A DNA stretch of 64,000 nucleotides from Apricaphanius iberus (lineage: Eukaryota > Chordata > Actinopteri > Cyprinodontiformes > Aphaniidae): the NCBI GenBank assembly GCA_028564705.1, contig JAPXFQ010001677.1:62001-126000 (forward strand), in the 5' to 3' direction. A program made the position numbers and the translations under genes. Each line of letters starts with the position of its first letter. The first letter of the stretch is position 1. The notes beneath the pieces are model-generated. The model had not been told where the DNA came from. It saw only the letters and a list, made by a program, of their open reading frames with translations, and made no database searches. Positions 33,321-45,309 of the stretch are shown piece after piece.

Positions 33321-34542
33321 ACACCTAAAAGTTGCATGGCAGTAGTGGCTCTGGAGAACTGCAGCCAGAGACCACAGCTGTGCACCAATGAAGCAAGGTC
33401 TATAAAGATGAGGATGTGAACCAGCCTCCACAGAAACCTGATGTGTCTCCAGTTGGACAATATTGGGACGAAGTAGACCAGTGACCTGAGCCAGGCCGTC
33501 TCGTCCACCAGTAGTGCCTAACCTCACAAATGTGCAGATGAGTGAATACTGTTGGCAATATAGTGTAGCTGCTATATTTTCCTTCCATTCTTTCAGAATT
33601 TTTGTGGTTGTGACAATATTACGACAAAAAAAAGCTATTTTTGCGCCTTGTAGAGAAGCGCTGCCAAGACTAATCCCCTGCGGAAAAAATGAATTAACGG
33701 TGTCATCTGCATACAATAAGAACCAGAGGAGCGTCTGCTTCAGACAAAAACTGCAAACATTAAAACAGCAACAACCATCATACAAAAACAACATCACTGG
33801 ACAGCTATTGTTGAAATGTCATTTGGCCCTAAAAAAGCACTGAGGAACTCAAACTAAGCGGTTGTGGCTGGGTTGAAACAGAGTTCGTACTCAGATTCTT
33901 GGTATAGTCAGACGAGTCAGCGGCAAAGCGTTACACAGTCTGCAGCCTGGGGCTTTGAACCGCAATGACAGGTTCGGAGACTTTTATTTCCAACATTCTG
34001 GTTCCTCGTTTTATCTGTGTCTTTTGCATTTAATGTGTGAAACAAAGCAGCACAGTGAAATGTTCACCTGGATTTTCCACCCAGGTGTTCTGTCAGCTAT
34101 ACAGTGCAGCCAGCTTTATATAACAGCTACAGTTACACTGATTCCTCCCATAACCCCTCCTCAGTGTGGAATATTCCCAAAGAGCTCAGGGGGTTCTCTG
34201 CAGTGTTTGTATGTGGAGCCAGGCGTCTGCAGAGTGAGGCGGCAAATAAGGGAGAGAAAAAAAAGTTTGTGGAGGCAGCCAAGCTTGTGACGGAGGAGGA
34301 GGAGGGGGTGAAGCGCTCCTGCATGCATTGTACAGCAGCAGCTGTCATGTTAACCCCATGGATAGAACAAGAAGAGACACACAATGTATCTCAGGTGGCA
34401 GAACAATATACCTACCAGCAGCCTCTAACATAAAATCTATTAAAACACTCAAGAATGACCTGGAATATTTAATTTATCTTTCCCATTTCTTTGTAATGTT
34501 GCACAAATATACAGAGGTCAAGATTACATTTTTTTATGGGTA

Positions 34543-35234
34543 GAGTTACACAGCAATAATTTGGATTATTTAGCCCGACATAAGAATATGTTCTTTACAA
34601 ATTTAATGTTTAACTTCAAACCAAATACTTAATTAACAAGCTAAATATTTAGCCAGAAAGCTAAAATGCCTAGCTACATATTTGGCTAATATGCTAAAAT
34701 ACTTGTCAATAAGCAGAAGTGGACTATCAAAATAAAAGCTTGGTTTTGCGAACCTCTATATAAACTCGTGGCGAAACTGAATGTCACCTCCGTATTGTTG
34801 TGTAACATTTCAGCATAAAATGTAGGATGGATTGTTTTAACAGGGTGGCTGTAGCCCAGTGGTAGAGTTGTTGACCCGGATTTCGTTGGTTTGATGCTTC
34901 CACCAAAGTAAAAATGAATAAATAAGAGAAATTAACAAGATACAGCTTTTGTTTAGATAGTACACTTTCGCTTATCAACAAATTCATTTGGATATCAGCT
35001 AAATGTTTAGCTTGAAGTTAGCTAACTAGCAAAATATTCAGCTTCAAAATAAATATTTAACTTCGACAAAAATATTTAGTATAAAATAATGATTTCGTTT
35101 GAAACTGTGACTTTTATTAATGAATAAATAACATGGATGCAAACAGGATTTTAAATAAATTAAACCCTATTTTATCTCTTATCACAGGCTAAAATAATCC
35201 AAATTACTGCTGTTAATTTGTGATTGTGTAACTT
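34543..35234. mobile_element. MITE with palindromic AAGCTAAATATTTAGCTT-type units, copy 2
   Basis: The left end GAGTTACACAGCAATAATTT and the complement of the right end (AAGTTACACAATCACAAATT then AGCAGTAATTTGGATTATTT) form TIRs. The interior holds tandem variants of an 18-bp self-complementary unit around AGCTAAATATTTAGC near 34640-34700 and 34990-35090. A tRNA-SINE head (34843-34902) has inserted in the middle. Confidence 0.7.
34843..34902 (+). repeat. tRNA-derived SINE 5' fragment
   Basis: GGCTGTAGCCCAGTGGTAGA resembles a pol III A box and GTTGGTTTGATGCTTCC a degraded B box. Only the tRNA-like head is present, inside the MITE. Confidence 0.5.
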
Positions 35235-38038
35235 GCCATACAGAACCTCATACGATTTAAGCGAAATGCAACACTTAGCACTGAATTTAGATTAAAGCCT
35301 CTTTAAGCTTCACGTGGCTCTAATAGCTGTAATCAGCGGCTGCTTTGGGAGTTCAGGCTGTGAAAGCAGGACCTCTGGTTCCAGAAAATGTTCTTTTGGA
35401 CAGCTGAATAGCAGGCTTGTGAGGAAGAGCTAGAGGGGATTATAAATGTCTATTATTCAGTCGGCTTCACTACAGGAATCCAGTTTCTGCACTGCACACT
35501 CAGGCTTTACCTGAATAAATGCTGTGAATTAAAGAGAAGCAGAATGCCACCAATCAAATGACGACGCTGCGGTTGCAACCTCGTTCTGCATAGCCAGCGT
35601 GTACGGTGTGAACAATACAGCTGGGTAGATTTCTAAACAAACAAAGCCACTATATAACAAGAGACACAATGATGTGTTGTAAAAAAAGAACAAAAAAGAG
35701 AAGGTAAGCACTGCAGGAGCAGAAAAACCACAAAGACGATGCTGCAGAGGCTGGAAAGATAGAAGCAGAGAAGATATGAACCCTCCCGCGATACCTGGAC
35801 ATGTCTTATTTGACTTTGTTATTGTATATACATTGGCCAGATGATGTATATTTTCTGGTAAATTAATTTTTTTCATGTGTTTTCTCCAGGTAATGCATTC
35901 TAAACTGAATAAAGCAATCTTTGTCCCATTTTTTTCAATATTACTATTCTAATTTGATTTCTGTTTGCATTATTTTCTTTCAAATTAAATACTTTAATTG
36001 CAAAAAAGGGATTAAAATCTTTAAAATAAAACAGCGTTGAAAGGAAATATATCGAGAATGTTACTAATATTTTAATGGTCCTCTTTAAAGGAGCATTTTT
36101 AGGATCCAAGGGAGACAGATGGAGGAGAACATGAAGGGATCTCTAGGGTTAAAGGAATAAATTCTTCTCTTTTCCTTCTTACTGCTCATATCTGAGCATT
36201 TGTGTTTCATCTGCAGTCAGATCTGCTCCAGTTTCAACCTCCAACCACTTCATGAAACTGTCAGCTGGACTCAGATCCACTCTCTAATTCAAAGCTGACC
36301 TGTTTCCCTTCATGCGGATGTGCTTCACGCTGTAACGTACCATCCTTCCTTCAAACCTGATCCTGCTCGCTGTAAATAAAGCTGTTTATCTGGGTATGCT
36401 CAATGGTTTTGTTTCTTTTTTACAACTTGTCTCTTCATTTGCTGTTTCTTTTTCATCTTTTTAGATGCCAAAAAAATTTATCCCGGCGATGTCACAAACA
36501 CTGAATAACTAAGCCTGACAGCCGAAGCTAAAGTGATCCCCCATCCAATAAATGTAGCTCTTCACACCTCTTTATACCCTATGAAATGAACTGGAGCGCA
36601 ATCTCTTAAAGTCACCAGCAGATGAGTATTTCTGGCCTACAGGAGGTGGATTGATGCCCGGCCGTCCTGCGGTGCATCAGTGCGTAAACAGACTTGTCCT
36701 ACAGGGCATGTGTTGCTATACCTATCCGCCTTGGCTTTCATCTCGCCTCCCTTCCCCTCCATCTTTAGGCTGCATCATAAGTAAGCTTACATGAAATATG
36801 TGAAGTTGCAAACCAGAGGTGTGACTGAGTAATGAGCAGGAATGTCAAACCCGTTGCTTCCTGACGTGGGAAGAGAATCGGGTAGTAAACGAAAAAAAAA
36901 GAAAAGAAAAAAAAATGGTGTCAGATCCAAATCCAGGCCGACTGAATGGATGGGAGCCTCTAGCCGCTTTCTTCCAGCACAATTGATGGCTGCAGCAGTG
37001 AGAAAACATGTCCGCTGTTAGCCTTTCCTCTCTCTGATTCTAGTTTTCAGCGCCCCTGAGTCATCAAACAAAGACACAGAGCTAAACACACAAACACAGT
37101 CTAGTCTTAAAGAAAAAAGGACTTAATCGCCCACATTCTTTCGTGGAGCACTAATAAACAGCTTAACACCATGGATGTTGCCTCACGGGGGGAATCTGAG
37201 CACAGCAAAGTGTGTTCAAGGACGGATTTATGAATTAAGGTTCAATACTCAGGGGATTTTACAGAACTCAAAGCCAAATAGATCCACTGATTATTCGTCG
37301 CATTCGCATGATGTTCTCCCAACACGTTCCCTTTTCCCAAACCTCTACAGCTGAGTAAAAAAAACAACAACAAAGAAGTCATGGACAACAATGAAAACCA
37401 CTCTGACGTGTCTGTGGCCCTACAAGCCGACACCCTGCATGTCCAACAGGTCGGCGTGCTAAGCCACTCAGCACTTACATTCTGCAGGAAAAAACAAATC
37501 TAAGAAGTTTACAACAAAATTTCATAGACAGGTATGTCAGTGAAGTAAAAAACTAGCATGCCATTCTGCGTCTTTATCCATTTACAAGGGAAAACGGGGA
37601 TTTGTGTTGTTTAAAAACCTCCAGGACGGAGAAAAGTTTCAGTTTCATGGGTTTTCTTCACCATGGAGATGCTGTATGGGCATTAGTTCAATCTTCATTG
37701 TTTTAAAATCCAACTCTCCTTCCAGCAAACTGTTAGTCCAAGAAAAATTATCACGAAGATGAGAAAAATAAACAAACTAGAGTTAATTCGAAACCAATGT
37801 TATTCTCTCGCTCGACAAAAGTCGGTGTCCCTTCAGCTCCTTCAGTTCCAGTTTTGTTACTCTTTGGCAAAATGAATGATAGGAGGAGGGAGCAGGAAAG
37901 GTGCAGAAACACAGCTGGAGTCTGTACAGGCCAGGGGAGGAGAGACGAAGAATGAGGGTGTTAAGTGAGGAGTAAAGCATGGACGTTTGAGTCAGAGTCT
38001 CATCCCAGCAGGCCGTGGGGCTCCTCCACGCTGTAAAG

Positions 38039-38110
38039 TTAGGCGTCGTACTTCTTCCCTGTTCTGTGGATGTGGTGGAACAGCGTCATGGAGAACGCCA
38101 TGCCCAGGAG
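38039..38110 (-). CDS. tspan9: tspan9 last coding exon: end of TM4 and C-terminal tail
   Basis: The exon is 72 nt: LLGMAFSMTLFHHIHRTGKK then YDA and TAA. The tail HRTGKKYDA is characteristic of TSPAN9; human has QHIHRTGKKYDA. The acceptor CTCTGCAG follows a pyrimidine-rich stretch. The exon is much too short to be found as an open frame and was located by homology to the family C-terminus. The stop is at 38041-38039. Confidence 0.93.
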   Translation of the reverse strand, partial: LLGMAFSMTLFHHIHRTGKKYDA

Positions 38111-41100
38111 CTGCAGAGAAAACAAGAAGATAATGTTAATAATCTTCGATTCATGCCATCTCAAGAAACTTTACAAGAAAAATCATTGCAATTCATTCAA
38201 ATCAGTCCTTCAGTTCATCATTCCAAACAGTTGAACAGTTTTCTATACAAGGAAACCCAGCACTAAATTATAGCATTCACCCCTCCTGGACCAACATTTA
38301 TTGACTTTGAGATTTTTAGATCAGTTAGGATAAGTGATATTATTTATTTTCGGTAAACACCGGATCTTATAAAACAAGAAACGTTTTAGAGATTTTTTTT
38401 AACCCTACAGTGAACCCCAACTATTCAGTGGAGGTTAAGGAGCACAACCGGCTCATGACTGCCTATTTTAATAGAAGAAAAACAGATATACCTTAAGCCA
38501 GAATCATTTGAATGAGCAGAAATATAGAATTCAGATATTTCACTCTATGGCTAGTGAATCTATAAAACAGAGGAGTTTGTTTCTAACATTCTGAGATAAA
38601 CTTCCTGATGCTGAGGTGCACCTGAAGTATCCTCTGTGTGTGATCGGTTTGATTTTCATTCCTTAGGTTTCGTGCCCTTTTGTTCAACGCTAAATGTCCG
38701 CAGTGAAGGACAAGCTCCGTTCTGCTCATTCTTTCTCGTACGGCCATCACATCTGAGCTCTGGATTTTTGGTGACGGAAAGCAGAACATACACCGAGCAT
38801 CAAGTCAATGAATCAAATGGAGATGCCACTGAATCAAAGTCTACAGCCATTTCTTTGAAGTTTCCATTAGCCCTGATACTTCTACATCAAACACAGCCAC
38901 AAGGCCGGTCCTAAAAACCATTATCCAGAAAAGTTTGGACGACAGTGAAACCAGAGTTTGGATCAATTTTTTTCTTTCATTCTTTTTGAGGAAATATAAT
39001 TTTAAAAAAAGGTATTAATGAAAGTTCTTCAGTCTGCATCAAACCCTGATTAGTTTGGTGACTCTGCCTCTTTTTTAGTTGGTGTTTCTTCTAACTGCAA
39101 GCTGATGATTTAACGATTTCTAAAAAGTTAATGTGGTTATGTGATTACAATAAATAATTTCTACCAGCTAGATGACTTTTTTTAGATTAGTTTTAGATAA
39201 AAAATTTTGTTTAATTTGTGTTTGGCTTCTACTCATTTATTTTATTTAGATCTCATCTTTTTAGTTTATTCCTCTGTGATTATTCTGTTGAGTATTATTG
39301 TTTATTGCATATTGGATTGTTAGGGTTTTTAGTTTCTTTCTACTTTTATGTTTTTCTCATCTCGTTTGTTATGTTCTCCCTCCCTACCCCTTGTGTTTGT
39401 CTTGTGCTTCTGTTTTTCATTTATTTACTTAGATCCTATTATTCTTAGTTGCTCATCCGCCTTATAATTATTCCTATCTGTTCAGTGAGGATTATTCTGA
39501 TTCTTCTTCTTTTATGTTTCAACCTGTTTTACCTACGTTAGCTTACTCGCTCTCCCACCTGCATCAGATACCTTCATTAGTTCCCCCTAGTTCCTCTGTT
39601 ATTTCTCTCTCTACCCTCAGTAGCAGATCACTTTTGATAATATCTCACTGGAATCTCCATATTTCTTCCCTCCATAGTGATTTTCTTATTTTGCTGTAAG
39701 TAATCAATGTGCATATCCGTTTATTATACTTATTCTAATCACAAAATTATCTGCATTTGGGACCCACTTGCCATGCACCATGACAAGATCCCATATCTCT
39801 CTTCTCAATTAGCAGAGTTTGGTATAAAGGTAGAAAACAAACAATAAGACCTTCTGTTAACGGATATGTGGATTGGATCTCATGTTTTGGGGAAAAAAAG
39901 CTTCAAAACAACAAACATTTATGTTTTTATGATCCTTCAACCATGGAGATGTTTTTTTTCAATCTCTCTCCTACTGCTTTCTAAATCTTTTTGCTGTTTC
40001 AATCATTTAAACATCAGAACAATCAGCTGTGTTGGGAAATATCCCCTAAAACCTCTGCCATCTATCATTTTTAATGGTTCCTAAAATATTTATCTTTTTT
40101 AAACATTTCTTACTAACAGAAATACGCTGTGCTTTTTGAAGACTTATTACAGGCCCCAACTCTTAGCTAGAATAATAAATAACACTTTAAACAACTCTAC
40201 AAACATTGGTTTATCACTGAATACTTAAGCGTCTCAATCTTTTTCACGTTTTTATAAAATCACAGTTTAGGTCTCAAGTTTTTGCTTTTTTCTGCCACAA
40301 ATTCTTCCTAATGACGCAGCTATTTAGGCACTACAAAATAGGAGAATTTCTCCTAATGTGACTTTTATGTAGCTTTTTCTTCAGGACGGTGAACTACATG
40401 CTCCTTATTAAACCACCTCTTTATAGACCTCGTGTAACAAAAATCATGAGTGTGGTGGAAAATGTTATATTAAAAATCATCTGTTTTGTGTATTCAACTG
40501 TAACTCATAGTCACTGTATGCTGAAACGTCGTAGACTTAAGTCATGGTCAAATGGACAGATAGATTCCTACTGCGTGAGTTGCCGTGGAGACGACCCCAT
40601 CAGAGTGAGTGACCTGACATCCTCGAGACTGTGGCTTCCCAATCAAGCAAAAGGCGTCTCCGAGTCTCACCCTGAAGAAATGTCTATCTATATAAGAATG
40701 ATAAGTGTAAGGTTAACTAAATTAATAAAATGCTGTGTTAGTTAGACAGAGACAGGTCAGTAATGGACATGTCTGTCCTCCTTGGCTTGATTAACCTGGG
40801 TCTCATTAAATCCTCCAAACTTGAACGGAATCTTCTCTAATCATTTTATTTAACAGCTTCTCCAACATGAGATTTTCCAAGCATCATAAAGTGGATCATT
40901 GCTTTTAACTTGCTGCTCTTTGCCATATTTCTTCAACACATTTCTGCATTTTTTAATCCTGTATTATTTCTGCAGAGCAATGCAATGCTAGCACAGTTGC
41001 CTTGCTGCTTCAAGGGGTTTCAGGATAATAAATTAAAAGCTGATAATCGCTGGACTCCACACAGGATGTTTGTACATGTAACTATATTTTAAACGGTATG

Positions 41101-41336
41101 CTCTAAAACATTGGACCGTCCTCGTTAAGTAGGGGTCTGTTTATCTTGCATGTTTTTTTTCCTATTCTGGAGTTTTTTTGATGTTATTAGAACAGCCGAT
41201 GACTGAACAGCCTTCCCAGATCTGTGCGCTATTGAGAACATGTCTGCACCAAGTGGTCAAGGGTGTGAATAACAATCTGTCAAAATGAGCAACAGCCTTC
41301 AGAGTTTCACTATTTAAAAACAAAACAAACCCCAAA

Positions 41337-41367
<31 letters not shown>

Positions 41368-41735
41368 CTCAAACCCCAACTAAACAATAAAAAAACTATA
41401 ATATGCAGAATTCTCCAATTTATCAAAAAGTAAAAGTAAAATCTACAGATTTTATATAATTTTGTAGTAAGATAAACATACAGGTTTCTGTCAAACTGAG
41501 TCTGCATCGTCTATAAATATTTCCCAAACTACATTTAAGATACTCTGGGCATTTCTACGATTGTGTCTCTCATGATGTCCACTTTGGTCCGAGATGAACA
41601 AATCTATGCTTGACATCTCCTTCTTGGCTACCGATGCTAAATCAGAAAACACAGTGGGTGTATTTGTTTGCAATGAGAGGATAAAACTGAAACGTTCAAG
41701 AAATATCCTTAATTTGTTAGCACAGAGACATTCTG
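38111..41735. other. tspan9 intron (left part), no gene
   Basis: 39180-39700 is strongly pyrimidine-rich on the plus strand; its open frames are low-complexity. 41162-41290 contains an antisense match to the GACCACTTGGTGCAGACAT repeat seen at 32774. No exon or known element was recognised. Confidence 0.4.
41337..41368. repeat. (AC)n microsatellite
   Basis: About 13 AC units, one interrupted by G. Confidence 0.9.
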
Positions 41736-41740
41736 CCATC

Positions 41741-41960
41741 CATCCATTTTCTGAACCGCTTAATCCTCAAGGGGTCGCAGGGGGGCTGGTGCCCATCTCC
41801 AGCTGTCGAGAGGCGGGGTACACCCTGGACAGGTCGCCAGTCCATCACAGCAGACACATTCAGCTCACTTTTATTTATATAGCGCCAATTCACAACAGAT
41901 GTCATCTCAAGGCACTTTAAAACAAAAGTAATTTCCATACAATTATAGAAACATTCCAAT
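41741..41960 (-). repeat. Composite of two common fish repeats
   Basis: CCATCCATCCATTTTCTGAA with GGGGTCGCAGGGGGGCTGGT and GCGGGGTACACCCTGGACAG is a widespread teleost retroelement end, possibly the GATG-repeat tail of an RTE element. It joins directly to CTTTTATTTATATAGCGCCA with ATGTCATCTCAAGGCACTTT, an antisense LINE/SINE tail. Confidence 0.6.
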
Positions 41961-43955
41961 CAGTTACGTTTTCTATGTAAGGAATGCCAGCAGACTGCGT
42001 TGAGTCATTCATGCTGTTTGTTTGCTCTGAAAGAGACAGACTGCATACATGAAATGCATGTAAACATGTCAGTGTAGAAGCTGTGAGGTCAGATTTAATG
42101 CCCCCCTTTCCCCCCCCTAAGGCAGTGATTATTTTTATTTCAGAGCTATTATGTAAAAGAGTGTTGGGAGCATAAAAACAAAGCAAGCCGTGAGTTCTCT
42201 GTGCTTCATTCAGCCTTGCCATTGTAGAGTCCTTTCAGTTCAACCTCTACGTATACAGAGTAGCTGCAAAGCTCCTGTCTGAATTCATATTGCATGGATG
42301 GTGCTCTTCATGGTTGTTCCTCGAGGTGCTTTAACCCTGGATAAGGACTATGTTCGTTCAAAAAAACAAAAACAACACTGTGCTTTTCCCCCCAGTCAGA
42401 TCTACTCTCAATGACAAAGTCGCAACAAAACTAAACTCTTCACCATCTTGTTCTTTGACATCTACTGATCCTAAAAGATGTTATGGACTTGATTTGTAGT
42501 CAGGGCAACACTGCACACTCACCTTAATCTCTGTTCTTCTATGACCAACTTAATTTCAGGAAAATTCTGAAAATATTTCTGTTCAATCAATATCTATGTC
42601 AAAACGGCCCAATCACACACCACCTGAAGGCTAATGCTTACAGCACAACACAACATGCACTAATTGCTAAAATACAGCACAGATCGTATGGAATCAACCT
42701 ATAAGTGCCTTTCCTAATGGGTGGCATCAATCAAATTAGCTAAAGAGGCTAAGAACCCTCCAAAGAGCTCCTCTTATCAATGGCTCCAATTTACCAACAT
42801 GCCATAAGCAGAAGACTCATGTGAACAACCAAGACAAATACTATTTTGACCAGGCAGGTGTAGCAGATAATTTCCATTTTGAGTGCAAATGAGTTTCTTT
42901 CGTCCTTGTAGGGAAAAAAATCAGTGTGAGAAGATTGAAGTCTAAAACATGCGGAGCAGACGTTGAAGTTGGGTAGCTTTAATAAATCAATGCATAAAAA
43001 ATTGCGACCAAGTTTGTTGGGTAACAAAGGATACCATACTCCCTAAAAATACTGGGTTAAAATCAACCCAATTTTTTTTTATTTTTTTTTTTAGTCTTGC
43101 TGTATAAAAAAAAAAAGCTGGGTTGTAAATTAGCCCTTGGCCAGAAAACCTCTGTGCAACACAAGGGTTGAATATTTTATTATTTAACATTGTTGTTTTT
43201 ATTTACCTTGATTAAATAAACTTAATCATAATGATAATTTAGCTAAATTATAATCCTATGTAGAGAGGGATTATTTCTTTATCAACACAGAGGATATTAA
43301 CCTAGCTGCAGAAATAGACGGTGGCCCTTTAAATTAGCTCCGGTTTGCATTTGATCGTTCTGATCACTTGCAACCAAAGACGTCTTATTTGTCTTGAAAT
43401 GGGTGCAAATCATTTGGAATTCTTGTAAACTTGTTTTTAATCAAAGCGATTTGTACAACCAACAGCACAAGACATGATTGTGTCCCTTTCTGCAGACGTC
43501 ACGCACAGTACAGCAGGGAGTGACATACACTGATAGTACCCCTATAGACTGGATCTGTTGTGAATCTATTCTCTATAAATAAACTGAAATACAGTGAAAA
43601 TATGAGAAATGTATGTTAAAATAATTTGCGTTGAACATGTAGAGCCCCACTTTGATTGGTTATAAAATTGGTTATAAAGTCAAAGAGACCGGCAATATCG
43701 GATTTGAAGTTTGTATCTTTACCTTGTGCAAGTTGTCTCAAGATGTGACTGCTTTAATCCCAAATGAATCGCATGTAGTGCATGTAGGCGTGTATGCATA
43801 CATGGTTAGTCTCTGTAATAGTCTGTGATGTTCTGGCTGCAGTCCTGAGGGCCTACTGACCATTGGGGTTATGGGCCAGCCCAACCCTCCCTGATCCCTG
43901 CAGTGGTTTAGGTGGGAATACTGCGGTGCACTTCATGGGTAGAACTTCCATGTAT
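41960..43955. other. tspan9 intron, unassigned; short fold-back near 43045-43190
   Basis: ACTGGGTTAAAATCAACCCA and a later GCTGGGTTG resemble a small fish MITE family built on GGGTT/AACCC. The rest shows no feature. Confidence 0.4.
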
Positions 43956-43959
43956 CCTT

Positions 43960-44048
43960 AAGCCTGCCGCACACGGGAGCAATCTGCTGAGCTAACGGCC
44001 TCGGATGACTGTTAGCTCAGCAGATTGCTGGCTCTGTGCAGCAGGCTT
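43960..44048. ncRNA. Pre-miRNA-like imperfect stem-loop (candidate)
   Basis: The inner arms 43978-43996 (AGCAATCTGCTGAGCTAAC) and 44011-44029 are perfectly complementary over 19 bp around a 14-nt loop. The outer arms AAGCCTGC (43960-43967) and GCAGGCTT (44041-44048) also pair, with a small internal loop between. The size, loop and bulge pattern suit a Drosha substrate. A fold-back MITE is an equal alternative. It lies in the 13.3 kb tspan9 intron. Confidence 0.35.
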
Positions 44049-44054
44049 TAGGTC

Positions 44055-45305
44055 TCTGGTTGGAGGTTCTCCAATTATTCCTGCTTCCTCCCACACTTCA
44101 AAAGCACACACACTAGTTCTATCAGTGAATCGAAACTTAACATGAAGTTTTTACTACGATGCAGAAAGTTCAAGCATTCCTGCTTTTAGTTGTTCATTTG
44201 ACCTTGAAATGATTTTCAACATTATTTTATCTCTTTTTTGACTAGATACAGTTGTTGTGGTGTTTTTTGCTACTTTTTTATGATTCTGTACTGCCAGCTA
44301 TGTTACAAATTAGTCCACAAGGTATAGATTACCTTAATCTCAACCTTAAACTTCAAGCACAATTGTCCCCTAAGGACATTAACTATGTGCATAGTCTTAA
44401 AGAAGTCAACAAAACGCTTTAATGGAGGTCACCTTGCTCTGAATGGTCCATGGATTCAAGGATTAGGAAACGTGCTGTGCCTTAAGAGCAGTAACAGACT
44501 TATTAGGGAGAGAAGAAGAGATAAAGGAAAAGATCAGGGAGCAAAAACGTATATGCAAAATCTCTCTTTTAATATTAAGGATGCAGTAAGTATGCAAACA
44601 GAACTAAATGCAATAAGTACAGTTGGCTGTGCCGAGTCTTTTCCGCAGCATATTTTCTGACGGCTGTAATGATGTAATAATGAAATAAACAGAAATGTCA
44701 GAAATGTTATGGTAGGTGGCAGAAATTAAATGGGTTGAACAGAAAAATGTGTAGAAACTTTCCCAGAATAGAGCAAACATGACCAGAGGTGTGAATCTAC
44801 ATAATCCAGGCCGTGTAAAACTTTTGTTCAAAAAGTCGCAAAATAGACCACCAGTTAAAGGTAAATGCATCCTGCTAATTTAAGTGTGAAGCAAAAATTT
44901 CATCTATCCTATTTCTGCTTTAAATGTGTCTAATTACAGCCTCAACATTCGCTTGACTCTATGTAAGACTTCTGGATAATTATTCATGCACCAACTAACA
45001 TAAAACAAAGATCAGAAATTCCCACTTTTTATTCCATCGTTTCTCAGACAAAGCTGTATGCTGCGTAAAGCTGATCATTTGGCTTTATCCATCATAATTT
45101 ATCATATAGATTTTGACCGCTGTAAAGAATTTGGCCTCTAACAGAATCCATCTGTTAAATTAGTCAGATCATTAAACAAATATTAAAATCAGACAAAGAC
45201 AAACTGAGTTAACTCCAGGAGTTTTTAAACTATCCAAACCAACCTGGTCCTGTGTGCAAAATATTACTGTAGCCTTTATCAAATGAAGAATTACTTATAA
45301 TTAAG
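44055..45305. other. tspan9 intron, unassigned
   Basis: No coding motif, RNA or named repeat was recognised. Confidence 0.5.
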
Positions 45306-45309
45306 GTCA

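Larger units (their letters stand above)
30236..38038 (-). other. tspan9: Downstream of the tspan9 stop; possible long 3' UTR with transposon insertions
   Basis: The segments 30236-31500 and 36900-38038 are repeat-poor and UTR-like. Between them are MITEs and unclassified repeats. No open frame here has a recognisable domain, including the 161- and 167-codon frames at 33312-33797 and 32322-32825. Whether one 3' UTR spans the whole interval, or tspan9 ends earlier and the signal at 30251 belongs to something else, cannot be told from sequence. Confidence 0.35.

Noticed and set aside
33312..33797. 161-codon minus-strand frame with LLYADDTV, resembling a reverse transcriptase catalytic box
   Set aside because: None of the flanking reverse transcriptase blocks (QG..SP, upstream KAF) is present, and the rest has no coding signature; treated as chance or a remnant too small to name.
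39218..39448. 76-codon hydrophobic plus-strand frame
   Set aside because: It comes from a pyrimidine-rich stretch that yields Phe/Leu/Ser in any frame; no family resemblance.
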